A stretch of DNA of 54,185 bases from NCBI GenBank assembly GCA_902789435.1, contig CADAOA010000004.1:1-54185 (forward strand), in the 5' to 3' direction. Below are positions 50,969 through 54,185 of this stretch, piece by piece. The stretch's first letter is position 1; the number at the start of each line of letters is the position of its first letter. Origin of the DNA: an uncultured Bacteroidia bacterium (GTDB lineage Bacteria > Bacteroidota > Bacteroidia > Bacteroidales > UBA932). The notes under the pieces were generated by a model that saw only the letters and a list, made by a program, of their open reading frames with translations, ran no database searches and was not told the DNA's origin. The translations under genes were made by a program, and so were the position numbers.

Positions 50969-52990
50969 ATGAGTATAGATAAAGATACGGGTATAAGGCA
51001 AAGATTCATGAAGAAACTGTCGTCGTCGATAGTTAATTTCAAGTTTCTGAACAGGTGGCTTGTGCTTTTGATGGATCTTATCCTGGCCACGGGAGCGGCT
51101 TTGCTGGCTTTTGTGATTGTGGGATATCTGATAGACCAGTATCACTTTGTCCAGATAGGGGCCAGGGCTGCGATTCTTTCTGTTGTTTCCAGTTTGCTGG
51201 CTTTTCTGCTTACGGGAACCTACAAGGGAATATTGCGTTACACCACATCCCAGGAGGTATGGAAGCTTTGTTATGCCATTATCGTCAAGATGGCTATAGA
51301 GGTTCCCCTTGTCCTTCTTTTCAGAAGGCATCTTGGATTCGGTCCGGAAACGTCCAATGCGAAAATACTGCTCATAGAGTTTCTGAATCTGGGAACCTCC
51401 CTCTCTTTCCTGGCCTTCTCCAGAGCCTTTCTGGTCGCCCTGTTCAGATACAGTTCAAGTATCCAGCATTCAGAAATAAGCAATATTCTTGTTTATGGCA
51501 CTGGCGAAAGCAGTATTTCCTGCATACAATACCTGGAAAACATACATAATGCAGCTTACAATGTGGTTGGTCTCATCCAGCTTTCAGATAAAATAAGATA
51601 TCATAATATCGCCGGGAAGAAAGTCTTCTATGTCAAGGACTTGAAGTATCTGGAGGAGATAATGGGCAAGAAAGACATAAAGGCAATAGTATTCCCTTCC
51701 CAGATATCTGCGGTAAACCAGAAGGATAATCTGGTTCCGTTTGCACTCAGACACGGAATAAGGCTTTTCGCGGTGCCGGATACGAATGAGATAGCTTCCG
51801 GAGGATCATCCATGACGGCCCCTCTGAAGGAAATCAGGATTGAGGACCTGCTCGGAAGGGAAGAGGTTGAAATAGATGAAACGGCCGTGTCTGCGTTTCT
51901 GAAAGGCAAGAGGGTTATGGTTACCGGTGCCGCCGGAAGTATAGGTAGTGAACTGTGCCGGCTGATCAGCGGATATGGAGTTGAGAGACTGGTTATGCTC
52001 GACAGTGCTGAAACCCCGATGCACAACCTGACCCTTGAACTTAACGGGGGAACGGAGGAGTCTGACAAGTTTGAGTTTTTCATCTGCGACGTCAGGAACG
52101 AGGTTCGTCTTGAAAGGGCCTTCAATCTCTGGCATCCGCAGATAATCTTCCATGCCGCAGCGTACAAGCACGTACCTATGATGGAGCTGAACCCTACGGA
52201 AGCTGTAAGGGTAAATGTTTTGGGAACCAGAAATATAGCCCGGCTGGCCGTTCAGTATGGGGTGGAGAAGATGATAATGATTTCCACGGACAAGGCCGTT
52301 AATCCGACCAATGTGATGGGTGCCAGCAAGAGAATCGCCGAGATATATACCCAATCCCTTTCCAGGGCTATCATAAACAAGGAAATCGAAGGTACAACCA
52401 AGTTCATAACCACCAGATTCGGCAACGTGCTTGGCAGCAACGGAAGTGTTATCCCTCGCTTCAAGGAGCAGATTGCGGCCGGCGGTCCGGTGACCGTAAC
52501 ACACAAGGACATAGTACGTTACTTTATGTCCATACCGGAAGCGTGCCGTCTTGTGCTTGAAGCCGCAACTCTGGGACAGGGATACGAGATCTTTGTGTTT
52601 GACATGGGCAAACCCGTGAAGATCTCAGACCTGGCGGAGAATATGATCAGACTTGCCGGATATACTCCAGGCGTGGATATAAAAATTGAATACACAGGCC
52701 TCCGTCCGGGAGAAAAGCTGTACGAAGAGCTTTTGAACACCAAGGAGAACACCCTTCCTACAACCAACAAGAAAATATTCCTTGCCAAGGTAAGGGAATT
52801 CCCGTATGCGGAAGTGGACAGGGATGTCCAGGATCTCATCGATATGGCTTCCAGGGTGGATATAATTTCCACCGTGAGGAAGATGAAGAAGATGGTTCCG
52901 GAGTACAAGTCCAAGAATTCCGTTTTCGAACAGCTGGACAAGATGATAATGGAAGCCGCTAAGGCCGATGGGCCGCAACCAACCGAATAA
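50969..52990 (+). CDS. Membrane-bound nucleotide-sugar 4,6-dehydratase (CapD/FlaA1/WbpM type)
   Basis: Membrane-anchored UDP-sugar dehydratase making a 4-keto-6-deoxy sugar for capsule or O-antigen. About 673 residues. Four or five N-terminal membrane helices (about 15-145) precede a first Rossmann-like domain (ISNILVYGTGESSISCIQYL). The catalytic SDR domain has VTGAAGSIGSELCR (near 317-330), VFHAAAYKHVPMME-type motif IFHAAAYKHVPMME, and STDKAVNPTNVMGASKR (near 440), in which Met replaces the usual SDR tyrosine, the mark of this dehydratase class. PVKISDLAENMIRLAG closes it. The start was taken at ATG 50969 and not the TTG three codons earlier. The flippase gene follows after 11 bases. Confidence 0.93.
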   Translation: MSIDKDTGIRQRFMKKLSSSIVNFKFLNRWLVLLMDLILATGAALLAFVIVGYLIDQYHFVQIGARAAILSVVSSLLAFLLTGTYKGILRYTTSQEVWKLCYAIIVKMAIEVPLVLLFRRHLGFGPETSNAKILLIEFLNLGTSLSFLAFSRAFLVALFRYSSSIQHSEISNILVYGTGESSISCIQYLENIHNAAYNVVGLIQLSDKIRYHNIAGKKVFYVKDLKYLEEIMGKKDIKAIVFPSQISAVNQKDNLVPFALRHGIRLFAVPDTNEIASGGSSMTAPLKEIRIEDLLGREEVEIDETAVSAFLKGKRVMVTGAAGSIGSELCRLISGYGVERLVMLDSAETPMHNLTLELNGGTEESDKFEFFICDVRNEVRLERAFNLWHPQIIFHAAAYKHVPMMELNPTEAVRVNVLGTRNIARLAVQYGVEKMIMISTDKAVNPTNVMGASKRIAEIYTQSLSRAIINKEIEGTTKFITTRFGNVLGSNGSVIPRFKEQIAAGGPVTVTHKDIVRYFMSIPEACRLVLEAATLGQGYEIFVFDMGKPVKISDLAENMIRLAGYTPGVDIKIEYTGLRPGEKLYEELLNTKENTLPTTNKKIFLAKVREFPYAEVDRDVQDLIDMASRVDIISTVRKMKKMVPEYKSKNSVFEQLDKMIMEAAKADGPQPTE

Positions 52991-53001
52991 CTATTGACTG
53001 A

Positions 53002-54185
53002 ATGCTACAGGATTCTGACAACAAACGGGTGGCCAAAAACTCCATAATGCTGTATCTGAGGATGCTGGTAACTATGGTTGTGGGTTTCTACACATCCAGG
53101 GTTGTCCTGCAGGTACTCGGAGAAGAAGATTTTGGTGTCTACGGTCTGGTTGGCGGAATCGTCGGAATGCTGGCTTTCCTGAATTCCACGATGAGCGGTG
53201 CTACTTCCCGTTTCCTTACATTTGAACTGGGAAGAGGAGACAAGGAAAGCCTGAACTCCACTTTCGATTCGGCACTGATAGTTCACATCTGGATAGCCCT
53301 GATCGTTTTCGTGATTGCTGAAACCGGCGGCCTTTGGTTTGTCAACCACAAGCTGGTGATTCCGGCAGAGAGGATGATGGCGGCCAACTGGGTTTACCAG
53401 TGTGCCATCATTTCGGTTGTCATCAGCATAATCCAGGTTCCTTACGTTGCCAGTATAGTGGCTCACGAGAAGATGGGAGTCTATGCATATGTGGACATCA
53501 TAAACGTGACGATGAAATTGGCCATCGTCTTTATCCTGATGCATTCCACCTGGGATAACCTCATTCTCTATGCGGTTCTGATGATGGTCATAACATTGCT
53601 GACAGGTCTTATCTACCGCAGATATTCGGTCCGCCATTTCGAGGAGTGCAGTTACACCCACAAGAACACGAAGGAAATGTCCAAGGACATAGTATCATTC
53701 TTCGGATACAATATGTTCGGAAACTTTGGTGTAATTTTCAACATGCAGGTTACCAACATATTGATTAACAACTTTTTCGGTCTTGTTTACAATGCGGCGT
53801 CCAGCATATCTGCCACGGTCAGCAACGTGGTCAGCTCCTTTTCCAACAACACCATCATAGCCTTCCGTCCGCCTATCACCAAGTCTTATGCGGCAAAGGA
53901 GATGGATAAGTCGGAGGATTTCATGATTCTCGGAATGCAGATGTGCCTTTTCTTCTTTGCGCTTTTTGCCATTCCGGTTATAGTTGAGGTGAAAACCCTC
54001 CTGAGGCTTTGGCTGGAGAAGGTTCCGGACCAGAGCGACGTATTCTGTCGCCTGATGATAACCGGTCTTTTGTTTGAAACCATAAGAAGGGTTTGCCTTA
54101 TAAGCATACACGCAACGGGAAGGGTCAAGATAGTCAGCCTCTGCATAGGAATTTTGCTGACCCTCAATCCTTTCATCGTTTATCT
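53002..54185 (+). CDS. Polysaccharide flippase, Wzx/MATE-like (3' end beyond window)
   Basis: Membrane protein of the polysaccharide-exporter branch of the MOP superfamily, which flips lipid-linked oligosaccharide across the inner membrane. About 394 residues are visible before the window ends. The N-terminus RVAKNSIMLYLRMLVTMVVGFYTSRVVLQVLGEEDFGVYGLVGGIV (residues 9 to about 54) is typical of the family, and about ten hydrophobic helices follow. The start ATG at 53002 is 11 bases after the dehydratase stop. Together with the upstream genes it marks a Wzx/Wzy-type surface-polysaccharide locus continuing to the right. Confidence 0.9.
   Translation, partial: MLQDSDNKRVAKNSIMLYLRMLVTMVVGFYTSRVVLQVLGEEDFGVYGLVGGIVGMLAFLNSTMSGATSRFLTFELGRGDKESLNSTFDSALIVHIWIALIVFVIAETGGLWFVNHKLVIPAERMMAANWVYQCAIISVVISIIQVPYVASIVAHEKMGVYAYVDIINVTMKLAIVFILMHSTWDNLILYAVLMMVITLLTGLIYRRYSVRHFEECSYTHKNTKEMSKDIVSFFGYNMFGNFGVIFNMQVTNILINNFFGLVYNAASSISATVSNVVSSFSNNTIIAFRPPITKSYAAKEMDKSEDFMILGMQMCLFFFALFAIPVIVEVKTLLRLWLEKVPDQSDVFCRLMITGLLFETIRRVCLISIHATGRVKIVSLCIGILLTLNPFIVY

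Overview
The window is chromosomal DNA from a Bacteroidota bacterium, most probably of the order Bacteroidales. Evidence: the promoter elements follow the Bacteroidota pattern TTTG/TAnnTTTG rather than TATAAT, SecD and SecF are fused, SufBCD and a homodimeric glycyl-tRNA synthetase are present, and there are DUF4251 proteins and a TonB of the Bacteroidota kind. Both ends cut through genes (mfd on the left, a polysaccharide flippase on the right). Nothing in the sequence allows a genus call.

Layout. 1-2.9 kb: mfd (minus) and ruvB (plus) diverge from a 292-bp AT-rich spacer with a cluster of DnaA-box-like 9-mers, a candidate replication origin. 3.9-8.8 kb: a secreted Ntn hydrolase, a GH20 hexosaminidase whose frame is broken near its 3' end, and two DUF4251 exported proteins. 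8.9-16.4 kb: frdA/sdhA-frdB/sdhB without the membrane cytochrome subunit, hflX, a P1-family peptidase, a small lipoprotein, tonB and mdh. 16.4-23.2 kb: ybeY-mnmG, then an opposing run SDR-ruvA-menA-gcvH-threonine aldolase. An identical 16-bp parS-like palindrome occurs inside mnmG and just after it. 23.2-27.5 kb: sufS, a sufE-DUF59 fusion, folK, glyS and tRNA-Pro. 27.5-32.2 kb (minus): a membrane-spanning TPR-HTH regulator, a lipoprotein, tRNA-Ser and a PD40-SPOR envelope protein. 32.3-42.8 kb: secDF, rnr, gpmI, dnaE. 42.8-47.8 kb: a ThiL-like protein lacking the kinase aspartates, divergent from sufB-pnuC-sufC-sufD. 47.9 kb to the end: a surface-polysaccharide locus (ugd, a beta-propeller enzyme, a GNAT protein, a CapD-type dehydratase, a flippase).

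How it fits together. MenA makes a menaquinone precursor; menaquinone is the usual electron donor for a fumarate reductase such as FrdAB, and Mdh lies on the same reductive branch, so part of an anaerobic fumarate-respiration pathway is present. Iron-sulfur assembly is split into a sulfur-supply cluster (sufS, sufE-DUF59) and a scaffold cluster (sufB, sufC, sufD) 20 kb apart. The two most informative non-coding signals (DnaA-box cluster and parS-like pair, 16 kb apart) agree with an origin-proximal position, as does the modest excess of plus-strand genes to the right of 2.9 kb; this remains an inference until genome-wide skew is examined. Start codons of several long frames were moved inward because a TAnnTTTG promoter element lies in the apparent N-terminal extension or because family homology begins later.
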